Positions 18,101 through 27,600 of a DNA stretch of 64,000 nt are shown here, in pieces. This stretch comes from Enhygromyxa salina (GTDB lineage Bacteria > Myxococcota_A > Polyangia > Nannocystales > Nannocystaceae), in the NCBI RefSeq assembly GCF_000737335.2, contig NZ_JMCC02000080.1, positions 6,579 through 70,578 of the forward strand, written 5' to 3'. Position 1 is the first letter of the stretch. Every line of letters begins with the position of its first letter. The notes below the pieces were generated by a model. That model saw nothing but the letters and a program-made list of their open reading frames with translations, had not been told where the DNA came from and made no database searches. A program made the position numbers and the translations under genes.

Positions 18101-18370
18101 CAGGACGTGCTGCTGGCCTGCCCGCACCAGATCCACGGCCTCGACCGCACCGCCAACACCGAGCGAACTCAGGAGCCGATACTCGTGCTCGAAGTGTCCT
18201 TCGGCGGCGTCTTTGTCAGCCAGATAGAACTTGGCGATGACAGCGAGACCATCGCGGTTGCGCGACGCGTGATAGACCGCCGTGCTCCGCGTCTTTCGCA
18301 GCAACCGCTGGAGGTCGTAGCCATCGAGGAAGCCGAGCGAGGCCCCTTTTCGTGCCTCAGAGTGCGTCAT
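12167..18370 (-). CDS. Giant hybrid sensor: Ser/Thr kinase-AAA ATPase-GAF-PAS-histidine kinase-receiver
   Basis: A 2067-residue signalling protein. Domains in order: eukaryotic-like Ser/Thr kinase (about 13-285; HRDIKP at 135-140, DFG at 156-158, APEQTGR); PknK-type AAA/STAND ATPase (about 305-560; Walker A GPSGIGKT at 336-343, Walker B LFLDDLQW); a long helical, probably TPR-like middle (about 600-1230); GAF (about 1300-1450); PAS, split by a 105-residue heptad insertion (1502-1606); HisKA with phospho-acceptor His1713 in GGVAHDFNN; HATPase; and a receiver ending the protein, with Asp2000 in LLTDVVLPG. The architecture is known from myxobacteria and cyanobacteria and combines Ser/Thr and His-Asp phosphorylation. 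The ATG at 18370 was chosen because the kinase fold begins shortly after; a 57-codon longer frame lacks conserved-looking sequence. It is divergent from the PKS gene, so a regulatory link is possible but unproven. Confidence 0.93.
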   Translation of the reverse strand: MTHSEARKGASLGFLDGYDLQRLLRKTRSTAVYHASRNRDGLAVIAKFYLADKDAAEGHFEHEYRLLSSLGVGGAVEAVDLVRAGQQHVLILKRFPGVDLDNFMGGRPLDIETFLVLAVKITTILTNVHARRVIHRDIKPSSILVDPDTLEICLADFGISVALERDHREIYDLGVLAGTLPYLAPEQTGRTTRTVDHRSDLYSLGATFYQMLAGRPPFTDTEPLRLVHAHLARVPPSLEQLRPEIPKVLAAMVARLLAKDPIDRYQSAQGLLHDLERCQQERRGFEIPSFELGLGDASERLELPDRLYGRKSEVERLSQAFDRACAGGVEFLLLHGPSGIGKTALIQSLQPQLADREGYFAAGKFEQFRSNVPLLGVTQALSRLVDRLLIEDEERLEAWKQRLSEELDSTASVLVPLVPGLEHLLGPQPDALELGALESRNRLLVALGRLATTIAAPEHPVVLFLDDLQWSDPISLRVIEQLVTASDAKGLLVIGAYRDEEVDDDHPLRVLAKRVEQSVELELGPLSTAAVSELIADALKVDKVRAAELAGSLAGRTDNNPLLIRQLLVLLEQDGALTRGATGWSWSADAVRKSGIPSDALGMIRAKLERLSPELREVLAAAACAGSRFDLSGLAAALERRPADLLPDVTSLADEGLLTLSDSVVCFTHDRIEEGARHWLDPEHAQHYHRRIGRFLRDTAPEAQLNERIYDIVDHLNRTIETEDDADRLWELAELDLLAGQAGLRASASMMAARHLEAGLRALERADACWDGKSSARIRGHGDRLALSLGVQHARCVSLMGDYERASELFDAIMGPTLSPLDYANVALVRLEACTIASRQEDAIRWALAGLEKLGVRLSPSPGPVTVVSSLVRMKWAFRAKNRGALDHLSACEDPSARLRMELLAKLVGPAYVVGGTLVPVIIVLAALESLRIGRTSSFSYYLALVCMLLAGALGDYDGAAGLANHALKLIHEPGATRRGITVLLAHSIVLHWTRPYAECFEGVQSSFELALEEGDLEYATYATLHRVGYQSSMGRPLDVVRVEAQEAARFASNTGMVEFAEAIRVRVRMSEVLEGAEVLDSFDPDDFTLLYPRCVAVNWAMQPLVFLGEPERALALSESVVNKVGEGLFGFYLLPEFVFYRGLAAAICLDEAREDQLRSRRKILRKSHKQLKKWAAVYDGNLGAHALLLEAELARGRTELAQDLYERAARQAHESFPQIEALAWERLGHFMGARGWEGLAHTPMLRAHSLYEAWGAVGKVAQIERDFPELRFLSAATAIPYNINETVSTTTSSMSASLDVASVLKSTLGITRGQSHDEVVSRVLAAAIENAGAQRGVLVQHLEGALYVVVENDNEGSTGRVTSPIPLAEAEAMLPTSLVRLVARTREPRIIHDARADLDVRTSPGAPSNKVLSIVCMPILSQNQLVGVLYLENRLVTGVFTPDRLEVLEHLAAQAAISLQSARLFDELRGREAQWASLVEHAPDNIAIVDRDGCIEFINRGVTDEGRGVTHEGRGVTHEGRGVTHEGRGVTHEGRGVTHEGRGVTHEGRGVTDEGRGVTGEGRGVTGEGRGVIGEGRGVIGEGRGVIGEGRGLVNEGRGLVNEGRGLIGRRMATLFAPEYQDRVNAAIAKVFDSGEHDSFEAEVLGKDEEDRRWWTTRLSPILGNQKGMEATEVTRVTLISTDDTEHRQLEGQLRQSQKMEAVGALAGGVAHDFNNLLSVILGSAELAREGLYPAEDALDEVMDAAERASALTRQLLAFSRKQFLSPRVLDLNESVSGMSKMLRRLISEDIELVLDLTEGLGWIRVDPGQLEQVALNLVVNARDAMPEGGEIWVRTSQAELSPAKIWRHENREPGLYVTLEVKDSGAGMDAATRERIFEPFFTTKAAGKGTGLGLSTVHGIVKQSGGFIEVQSELGVGTTFSVYLPVVEAVLDATNSNQSEEIPGGRETILLVEDEASVRKLMITILTQQGYTVLEAANGEDALKIAAETDWIDMLLTDVVLPGISGSEVIDEVLKKFRDMAVLYVSGYTEDAIKGLGGDKDARAFLTKPFTRDSLARKVREALDE
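13553..13867. repeat. 21-bp minisatellite, 15 copies, inserted in the PAS domain
   Basis: Fifteen gap-free 21-bp units encode the heptapeptide GVTHEGR and variants. Reading along the protein the units are GVTDEGR, six GVTHEGR, GVTDEGR, two GVTGEGR, three GVIGEGR and two GLVNEGR. They lie between the PAS strand ending FINR and the continuing GLIGRRM, whose first residues resemble one more unit. Blocks of identical units indicate recent expansion by slippage or unequal crossing over. Confidence 0.95.
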
Positions 18371-18698
18371 CACTTCGCTCGTGGGCAGCAATGTATCCTC
18401 ATTTGGCTGAGGTAAGAAGTGCGACCTTCCAAAGGGGCGAGATCGCTCGGGTAAGCGCTGTTCCACCGCGAAATTGAGCGCGCGGATGGGACAGAATTGG
18501 ACATCGGAGATGCGGCCGAGCGTCGAGAGCGCTGGGATCAAATCAAACGCGGCTGGGAGTCAAGTCACCGTTTGACGCGCTTTGAATGTGAGGCAGGGTC
18601 TTCGGGGCGACGATCTTCTCCAGACGATCTCTCCCCGCTCGTGTCAAGGCTGCCAGGACCGCCGTCGCCCGGCAAGCAAGACCTACGCTATCCATTTC
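18371..18698. promoter_or_regulatory. 328-bp divergent control region between the hybrid sensor and the PKS
   Basis: No gene was found here. It must hold promoters in both directions. A GTCAA (18559-18563) and TTGAC (18572-18576) pair makes a short inverted repeat, and the second half starts a TTGACG that could be a -35 box for the PKS. No convincing -10 partner or ribosome-binding site precedes the chosen PKS start. Confidence 0.4.
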
Positions 18699-21600
18699 AT
18701 GGCCGACTCGCCTGTCAACCGCGCTAGTTCACTCCGAGAGTGGATCCTCGAACAAGTCGCAGGTCTCCTGGAGGTCCGTCCCGAACGGGTGCTGCTCGAC
18801 CGACGGCTGCGAGATCAGGGGTTGGACTCCGTGCTCGCGCTGGCGTTGTTGACCAAGCTCGAGGCCCACGTGGGTCGCTCGCTTTCAACCACCACCCCGT
18901 GGCGCTATCCGACCATCGACGCGCTGGTCCACTACCTCGAAGGCGGCGGTCCGCAGGCGACGCATCCGGCCGAGCTGACCGCTTCGGTCAACGAGCCAGT
19001 CGCAATTGTTGGGTTGGGTTGTCGATTCCCAGGCGCGGCCTCGCCCGAGGCGTTCTGGCGGCTCCTCCACGACGGGGTCGATGCCATCACCGAGGTCCCG
19101 CTCGAGCGCTGGGATCCCGCTCGCTGGTACGACAGCGATCCAACGGCGGTGGGCAAGTCGGCGACGCGATGGGGTGGCTACCTCGACCAGGTCGACCGCT
19201 TCGATCCCGGGTTCTTCAACATATCGCCGCGTGAGACGCGGGAGATGGATCCGCAGCAGCGCCTGTTTCTCGAGGTCGCCTGGGAGGCGCTGGAGAACGG
19301 TGGAATTGTCCCGCGCTCGCTCGTACACAGCTCGACGGCCGTGTTCGCGGGCGCGATGTGGAACGACTGGGATCGGGTCGTGGGTGATGATCCCACCAGG
19401 GTTGAACAGCACAGCGCGACCGGTCACGACCCCGGGATCATCGCCGGGCGCCTGTCCTACTTGTTGGGTGTTCGTGGGCCAAGCTTGACGGTGAACACGG
19501 CCTGCTCATCTTCGCTCGTTGCCGTGCACCTCGCCGTGCAGAGTTTGCAGCGGGGCGAATGTACGCGCGCGCTGGCGGGCGCGGTCAACTTGTTGCTCTC
19601 GCCGCTGAGCTCGGTCGCAATGAGCAAGTTCGGGGCGATGGCACCCGACGGCCGATGCAAGGCGTTCGACGCCCGCGCCAACGGATACGTGCGCGGCGAG
19701 GGCGTTGGCGTGGTGCTGCTCGAGCCTCTGTCGCTCGCGCTCGAACGGGGGGCGCCAATCTACGCGCTGATCCGCGGCAGCGCGATCAACAACGACGGCT
19801 ACTCCAACGGACTCACCGCCCCCTCGGGCGACGCCCAAGAGGCCGTGATCTCGCGCGCGTGGGCGGTGGCCGGCCTGCCCCCCGCGGAGGTCGACTTCGT
19901 CGAGACCCACGGACCGGGGACCTACCTCGGCGATCCGATCGAAGCCGAGGCGATCGGGGCGGTGTTCTCTCCGGGGCGCGAAGCACCGCTGGTGATCGGC
20001 TCGGTCAAGACCAACCTGGGCCACCTCGAGGCCGCGGCTGGCATGGCTGGGCTGATCAAGACCACCCTCGCGCTGCACCACGGGTTCATTCCGCCGAACC
20101 TGCACTTCGAGACGCCCAACCCCCACATCGACTTTGATCGGCTGCAGCTGCGGGTCCCGACGCAGATGCTCGAGTGGCCTGAACGCGAGCGGCCGCGTTT
20201 GGCGGGCGTCAGCTCGTTCGGGTTTGGCGGGACCAATGCCCACGTCGCGCTGACCTCCGCTCCTGGAGCGCTGCGGTCCAGTTCGTCAGTCCACATGACG
20301 CAGGAGCGAGCGCCTCTCGCCCCGGCGAGCTGCGACCTCGTGTTCGTGTTCTCGGGTCACGGCGGCCAGTGGTTGGGAATGGGCCAAGCACTGCTCCACC
20401 GCGAGCCCGACTTCCGTGCAGCCGTCGAGGCTTGTGACGCGGCCTTGCGTCCACTGATCGGCTGGTCGGCGCTCGAGCGCCTGTGTGGCAGCGAACCCGG
20501 TGAGTCGCCCGACGTCATCCAGCCGCTGCTGTTCACGATTCAGGTCGCGCTGGCGCGAACGTTGGCGGCCTACGGCGTCCGCCCCGACAAGGTGATCGGC
20601 CAGAGCATTGGTGAGGTCGCGGCCGCCCACGTCGCGGGTCACCTGTCCCTCGAAGACGCAGCCTCGGTCATCGCCGCGCGGGCCCGCCTCGCGGCCGCGC
20701 ACCTCGCTGGTACCGGTGAGGTCATGGTCGTGCGACTCCCGCTCGAGCAGCTCGAGACGCTGCCCGCCGGCTTGTCGATCGCGGGGAAGATCGCCCCTCG
20801 TCGCACGCTGGTGACCGGCAGCCCGAGCTCGCTCGACGCGGCCGCGAAGTTGTTCGAGGCCCAGGGGGTTCGCTGCGGTCGGGGCCGGGTTGGCTACGCC
20901 TCCCACTCCCCACTCGTCGAGCCGATCCTCGACGAGCTGCGAGCGGCGCTCGCAGACATCACCCCGTGCGCTGGTGCGATCCCTTGGTGGTCGACGACCC
21001 TCGACGGGTGGGCGTCACCGCAAGTCGCGGGCGCGGACTATTGGGCCAAGAACTTGCGCCTGCCCTTCGACTTGCTCAACGGGGTGCGCGAGCTGGGCCG
21101 CGGGCGGCCTGCCGTGTTCGTGGAGATCGGACCGCACCCCGTGCTGGGCTCCGCCATCCGCGAGACGCTCGAGACAATCGAGACAATCGAGACGATCGAC
21201 GGCCCCGTGGATGCGCTGGCCTGCACCCACCGCGAGCAAGACGAGTACGTCGACTTCCACGCCCTGCTCGAGACCCTCCACGAGCGCGGCCTGGTCCAGC
21301 CACCCACGCCGCGTGGACCGACGATCGTCCCCGTCACCGCAACCACCCCCGAGGGCCTCCAACGCGCGGCGCTCGATCTCCACGGCTACCTCGCCCGCAA
21401 TCCAAGCGTCGCGATGCAGGACCTCGCGTGGACGATGCTGCGCCACCGCCCGCACCACCGGTACCGGGCCGCGTGGGTCGTCGCGGACCGCGAGACCCTG
21501 CTGCGCGGGCTCACGCAGCTGGACAGCAGCTCTAGCGACAGCGCCAGTGGTGCGCCGGTGGTCCACCGAGGCAACGCCCGCGAGGGAGGCAAGGTCGCGT

Positions 21601-24600
21601 TCGTGTTCCCCGGACAAGGGGCGCAGTGGGTCGGCATGGGGCGGCGCTTGCTAGCCAGCGCCCCTGCCTTTGCGCGAGCGCTCGACGCCTGCGACGCGGC
21701 GCTGCTGCCCGAGACAGGCTGGTCGGTGCGGGAGGTCCTGCTCGGGGTTCCGGGCGCGCCCACGCTCGAGCGCATCGACGTGATCCAACCAACGCTGTGG
21801 GCGATGATGGTCTCGCTCGCCGGGCTGTGGCGCTCGTGGGGGATCGAGCCGGACATGGTCATCGGCCACTCGCAAGGCGAGATCGCGGCGGCCTGCATCG
21901 CGGGCAGTCTGTCCTTGACCGACGGCGCGGCCGTGGTCGCGCGGCGCAGTCGTCTGTTGCTGGGGATCGCCGGCCGGGGGGCGATGGCGGCGGTCGGGCT
22001 TGGGCTCGAGGCGCTGATCGAGCTGCTGCCCGACGAGCTCAGCCTCGCGGTCGTCAACGATGGCGAGAGCAGCGTGGTCGCGGGGGATCCCGCGGCCGTG
22101 ACCGCATGGGTCGAGCAGCTGCGCGAGCGTGACATCTTTGCGCGGAAGATCGACGTCGACATCGCGTCACACAGCGCGCAGATCGACGAGCTCCGCGACG
22201 CGCTGTACGAAGAGCTCGACGCGCTCACGCCGGTCAACGCGGCCGTGCCGATGATCTCCACGGTGTTCGACCGCGAGTTCGACGGCGAGGAGCTCGACGG
22301 TTCGTACTGGATCGAGAACCTGCGCCGACCGGTACGGTTTGATCGGGCGCTGCGCCGGGCGATCAACGATGGCGCGCAGATCTTCATCGAGGTCTCACCC
22401 CACCCGTTGCTGACCGGCGTGATCGAGCGGGGGCTCGCGGAGCTCGGGGACCGCGGCACGGTCGTCGGCAGCCTCCGCCGCGAGCACGACGAGGTCGAGG
22501 CGCTGCTCGAATCGCTGGCCGAGCTGTTCGTCGCGGGCGTGCCCTTCGACACGCGGACGCTGCTGTCGCCAGCCAACATCGCGCCGCTGCCAACCTCGGT
22601 GTTCAACCGCGAGCGGTTCTGGCCGCCGCCAGCCTCCTCGGCCCGCTCGACTGGACCCCGCCCCAGCGCCGCCGGTGGCTGGGTGCTCGAGCTCGAGCTC
22701 GATCACCACCGCCAGCGGTGGCTCGCGGATCATCGGGTCCACGGCGAGATCGCCGTGCCCGGCATCGCAATGATCATGTGGATGCGCGAGGTGATCGCCA
22801 GCGTGCCGGGCAGCTGGGAGGTCAAGAACGCGGTGCTCGAGACCCCGCTGATCCTCGACGGACACGCCCGCGCCGTTCAGGTCTCGGCGATCCGCGAGGC
22901 CGAGGGCTACGCGGTCGAGCTGTTCGCGACCAAGTCTCTCGATGACACCTGGGTCCGCCACGCCAAGGCTCGGCTGCAGCGCAGCGCCGAGTTCCCGGTC
23001 GGCGAGATGCCCACGCTCGACGAGGCCGCGACCGAGCCGGCGCCCTACGCCAAGTGGGCCGAGGCCGGCAATGACTACGGCCCAGCGTTTCGCGGGATCG
23101 AGCGGCTGCTTCGCGACGGCGACACGATCATCGCCGACCTCGCGCTGCCCGACGGCGTCGATCAAGCCGGCTCGGAGCGCGGGGTCCACCCGGCCTTGCT
23201 CGACGCCGCGCTGCAGCTGCTGTTCGTCGACGCGCCCATGGATGGCCAGGCCAACGCGTTGTTCACGGCCGACCTGCGCTTGTTTCGAACCCAGGCCAAG
23301 CGGGTCCGCGCGGTGGCTTCGCGTCCGCGCGGGCCGCTGAGCGGCGACATCACGCTGTGGGATCGCAGCGACGGCGGCCTGCTGGCCCACATTGGTGACG
23401 TCTCGTTGCTGCCTGTGGACCGGGCCGATCTCGCCGCCAGTGAACCTGTCGGCGCGCTGCAGCTGAGCTGGCGGCCCGAGCCGCTCGGGATGGTGTCGCC
23501 CTCGGACCGATGCGTGATCGTGGTCGACGAGATCACGCCGCTGGGTGAGGAGCTGAGCTACCTGCTGCACGACGCCGGCTCCGACGTCGAGCTGGTGCTG
23601 CGCGAAGATCTGGCGCCCACGCTGCGCGCGGGCGAGCGCGCCCACGTGATCGCGCTGTGGACCACCCCCGAGGGCCCGGCCGACCAAGCCGCGGTCACGC
23701 TCACGCGCGCGGCCGTCGAGGTCCTGCGCGCGGTCGTCGACGCCGGCGCGACGTCGACGTGGGTCACCTGCGGCGCGCAGGTCTTCCCGGGTTCCCCGGG
23801 TCACGCGGGCTCGCCCGCGCTGGCGGCTCTGTGGGGGCTTGGCCGGGTGCTGCAGCGCGAGCACCCCGAGCTCTCGCACCGGATGATCGACCTGGCGGAC
23901 GAGCAGGCGGTCGCGCTTTTGTCCGACGCGCTGTTCGTCGACGATCACGAGGAGCAAGTCGCGATCGTCAACGGCCGTCGGCTGGTCCGACGCCTGGTCC
24001 CAGCGGCGCCCGGGGCCGAGACCAGCTGGGCAGGTGGGCGGGTGCTCATCACGGGCGGCACCGGCTTCGTCGGGCGTCAGCTCGCACGCTACTTGATCGA
24101 GACGGCGGGCGCCGAGCAGGTGATCTTGGCCAGTCGCAGCGATCCTTCGTTGGCCGCGCGCGACCAGCTGGGGGACCTTGGCGAGGCGATCCGCTTCGCC
24201 CGCTGCGACGTCACGGATCGCGCCTCGCTCGAGGCCCTGCTCGCAACCCTGCCCGAGCTGACCGGGGTCATCCACGGGGCCATGGCCCTGCACGACGCTC
24301 CGCTCGCAACCCTGACCCGCGAGCAGATCGACGCGGTCATGGCCCCCAAGGTCACGGGCGCGGTGCTGCTCCACGAGCTGTGCCAGGCCCACGCGATCGA
24401 GCGCTTCGTGCTGCTCTCGTCGATGGCCTCGGTGCTCGGCAACCCCGGGCAGGGGGCCTACGCCGCAGCCAACGCGTTCCTCGACACCCTGGCCGAGCAG
24501 CGCCACGCCGCCGGCCTGCCAGGCCAGAGCCAGAGTTGGGGAATCTGGACCAACCAATCACAGCGCTTGACCGAGCACGATCGCGAACGCTTTCGTCGCT

Positions 24601-27600
24601 CGGGCGTGCGCCCGCTCGACGCCAACGAGGGCGTGCAGTGGTTTGGCGCCGCGTGGAAGATGGACGCGCCGCACCTGGTCCTGGTCCCTGTCGACTGGGA
24701 CCAATTCTCGGACTCGCTGTCCTGGACCCCGCCGCTGCTCGAGGATCTGGTCACCAAGATCCTGCCAGCGCCGAGCGCCCCGCGAACCACCGAGGTGATC
24801 GCCAACGTGGCCGCGCTCGAGCGCGCCGTCGAGGCCGAAGTGCTCGAGATCCTTGGCCAGGAGCGGGGCCTCGCGCACGACGTGGGCTTCGCCGAGCAGG
24901 GCATGGACTCGCTGATGGCGGTCACGCTGCGCAGCCGGCTCGAGCAGCGCCTGCACCTGCAATTGTCGGCGACGATCGCCTTCAACTACCCCACGCTGCC
25001 GCGCCTGGTCCGTCACCTTGGCGAGCTGCTGGGGCTGACGGTCGAGCAGCAAGTCGCCCGGCAGATCGTCGCCAGCGACCACGCCGCGATCGCGGTGATC
25101 GGCATGGCCTGTCGATTCCCCGGCGCCGACTCGGCCGAGGATCTGTGGTCGATGCTGCTCGCGGGCACCGACGCGGTGGTCCCGATCCCAGGTGAGCGGT
25201 TTGACATCGAGCCCTGGTACGACCCCGATCCCGACGCGCCCGGTCGCACCTACGTGCGCGAGGCCGGGCTGATCGACGAGGTCGACGCGTTTGATCTTGG
25301 CTACTTTCGGATCTCCCCCCGCGAGGCGCTGAGCATGGATCCGCAGCAGGGCCTGCTGCTCGAGGTCGGCGTCAACGCGCTCGAGGACGCTGGCGTCACG
25401 CTCTCGGGGCTCGAGGACAGCTCGGCGGGGGTGTTCGTTGGGGCGCTCAACTACGATCACGGCGCCAAGCTGCTCGGCCGCGCCGAGGCCGATTGGGTGG
25501 ACGGCTTCACGGCCAGCGGGACCCGCAGCTCGGTGCTCTCGGGCCGCTTGAGCCACTTCTTGGGCGTGCATGGGCCGTCGTTGACGGTCGACACGGCGTG
25601 CTCTTCGTCGATGACGGCGATCCACTTGGCGGTCCGCAGCTTGCGTGCCGGCGAGTGCGACCTGGCGATCGCGGGCGGGGTCAATGCCCTGCTCTCGCCT
25701 CTGACCTTGGTCGAGCGCAGCAAGAACCGGATGTTCTCGCCGACGGGGCGCTGCCGTCCGTTCGACGCGGGCGCCGACGGGATTGCGATCGGCGAGGGCT
25801 GCGGGATGGTCGTGCTCAAGCCCTTGGGTGAAGCGATGCTCGCGGGCGATCGGATCCGCGCGATCATCCGCGGCTCGGCGCTCAACCACGACGGACGGAC
25901 CAGCGGCCTGACCGTGCCCAACGGCCTGGCCCAGCGCGCGCTGCTGCGCTCGGCGATCACCGAGGCTGGCGTCCAACCCGAAGAGGTCGGCTACGTCGAA
26001 GCGCACGGGACCGGGACTTCGCTCGGTGATCCCATCGAGCTCGAGGCCCTGTCCAAGGCCATGCGCTTGGCCGACGACACGCCCCTGTGGGTTGGCTCGC
26101 TCAAGGCCAACCTTGGCCACCTCGAGTCGGCCTCGGGGGTCGCGGGGTTCATCAAGACCGTGCTCGCCCTCGAGCATCGGATGATCCCACCGCAGATCCA
26201 CTTCGATCGCGGCAACCCCATGGTCCCGTGGGACAGCTCGCCGCTGCGCGTGCCCCAGTACGCGACCGACTTCACCAGCCAGTTCGCAGGCGTGAGCTCG
26301 TTTGGGTTCAGCGGGACCAACGTCCACGTGATCCTCGAGCGGGGCCTGTCCGTCGAAGAACACCCGCCGTCGCCGGATCCCTCGCTGCTCTTGTTGTCTG
26401 CCCGCGACGAGCATGCGCTCGAGCAGCTGCGCGAGCGCTGGTCCGCGTTGCTCGCGGGTGATCACCCACCGCTGGCGGACCTGTGTCACACGGCGGCGCG
26501 ACGACGCGGCAACCACCCCTGGCGGCTCGCCGCCGCGGGCGACGGCGCGACCGAGCTCGGCGAACGACTGCGCGCAGCCCCGATGGTCCACGCCGGTCGC
26601 TCGACCCCGTCGGTGGTGTTCGTGTTCGCTGGACAGGGCGGCGTCTACAAGGGCATGGGCCGGCAGCTGCTCGAGTCGTCAACGGAGGTCAGGCAGATCC
26701 TCGAGGACATCGACGGGCTCGTGCTCAGCCTGGGTGGGACCTCGGTGCTCGACGCCCTGCGCGACGAGGACCTCGACCTGACCGAGATCGCGCAACCTGC
26801 GATCTTCGCCCTGCAGGTCGGTCTGGTGACCTGGTTTGCCTCGCACGGGATCCGCCCGGACGCCGTTGTTGGCCACAGCGTGGGTGAGCTCGCGGCCGCG
26901 TGGGCCTGCGGCGCGCTGCCCTTGTTCGAGGCCTGCCACATCGTGACCATGCGCGCGGGGGTCATGGCCAACCTCCGCGGGAGCGGGGCGATGCTCGCCC
27001 TCGCGATCACGCCCGACGAGGCCAGGGCGCTCGGCGTCCCAAACGTGAGCGTCGCGGCGATCAACGGGCCAAGCTCGTGCGTGCTGGCGGGACCCCACGC
27101 GGCGCTCGAGCAGCTCCGGGCCAAGTTCTCCAGCACCGGTCGGTTCGCGCGATGGGTGACGACCGACTACGCGTTTCACAGCCCCGCGGTCACGGCCGCG
27201 AGCGTTCGCCTGCGCAAGTTCGCGGGCAACGTCGAGACCGAGCCGGCCACGCTGGCTTTTTACTCCACGGTCGACGGCGCGCGCCGAGATGAGCCGCTGG
27301 ACCTCGACTACTGGGTCCGCAACATGTGCCAGCCGGTCCGCTTCGCCGCGGCGATCGAGGCGATCGCGAGCGAGATGGACGCGGTGTTCGTCGAGCTTGG
27401 CCCCCACCCGGCCCTGCAGATCCCGATCGCCCAGGTGCTCGCCGCGCGTGGCACGGATCACGACGCCGCTCGCTCGGCGATCGTTTCGAGCTTGCGTCGC
27501 GACGGCAACGCCCGCCTCGAGCTCGCCGAGGCCGCCGGCCGGCTCCACGGGCTGGGCGTGGCGGTCGAGCTCGATCGCTTGATCCCGCCGGCCAACGTGA

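Noticed and set aside
22395..24557. Long minus-strand frames across the PKS (also 24558-26591, 26679-29270 and 29352-31751)
   Set aside because: All are shadows of the PKS frame, which has contiguous active-site motifs throughout.
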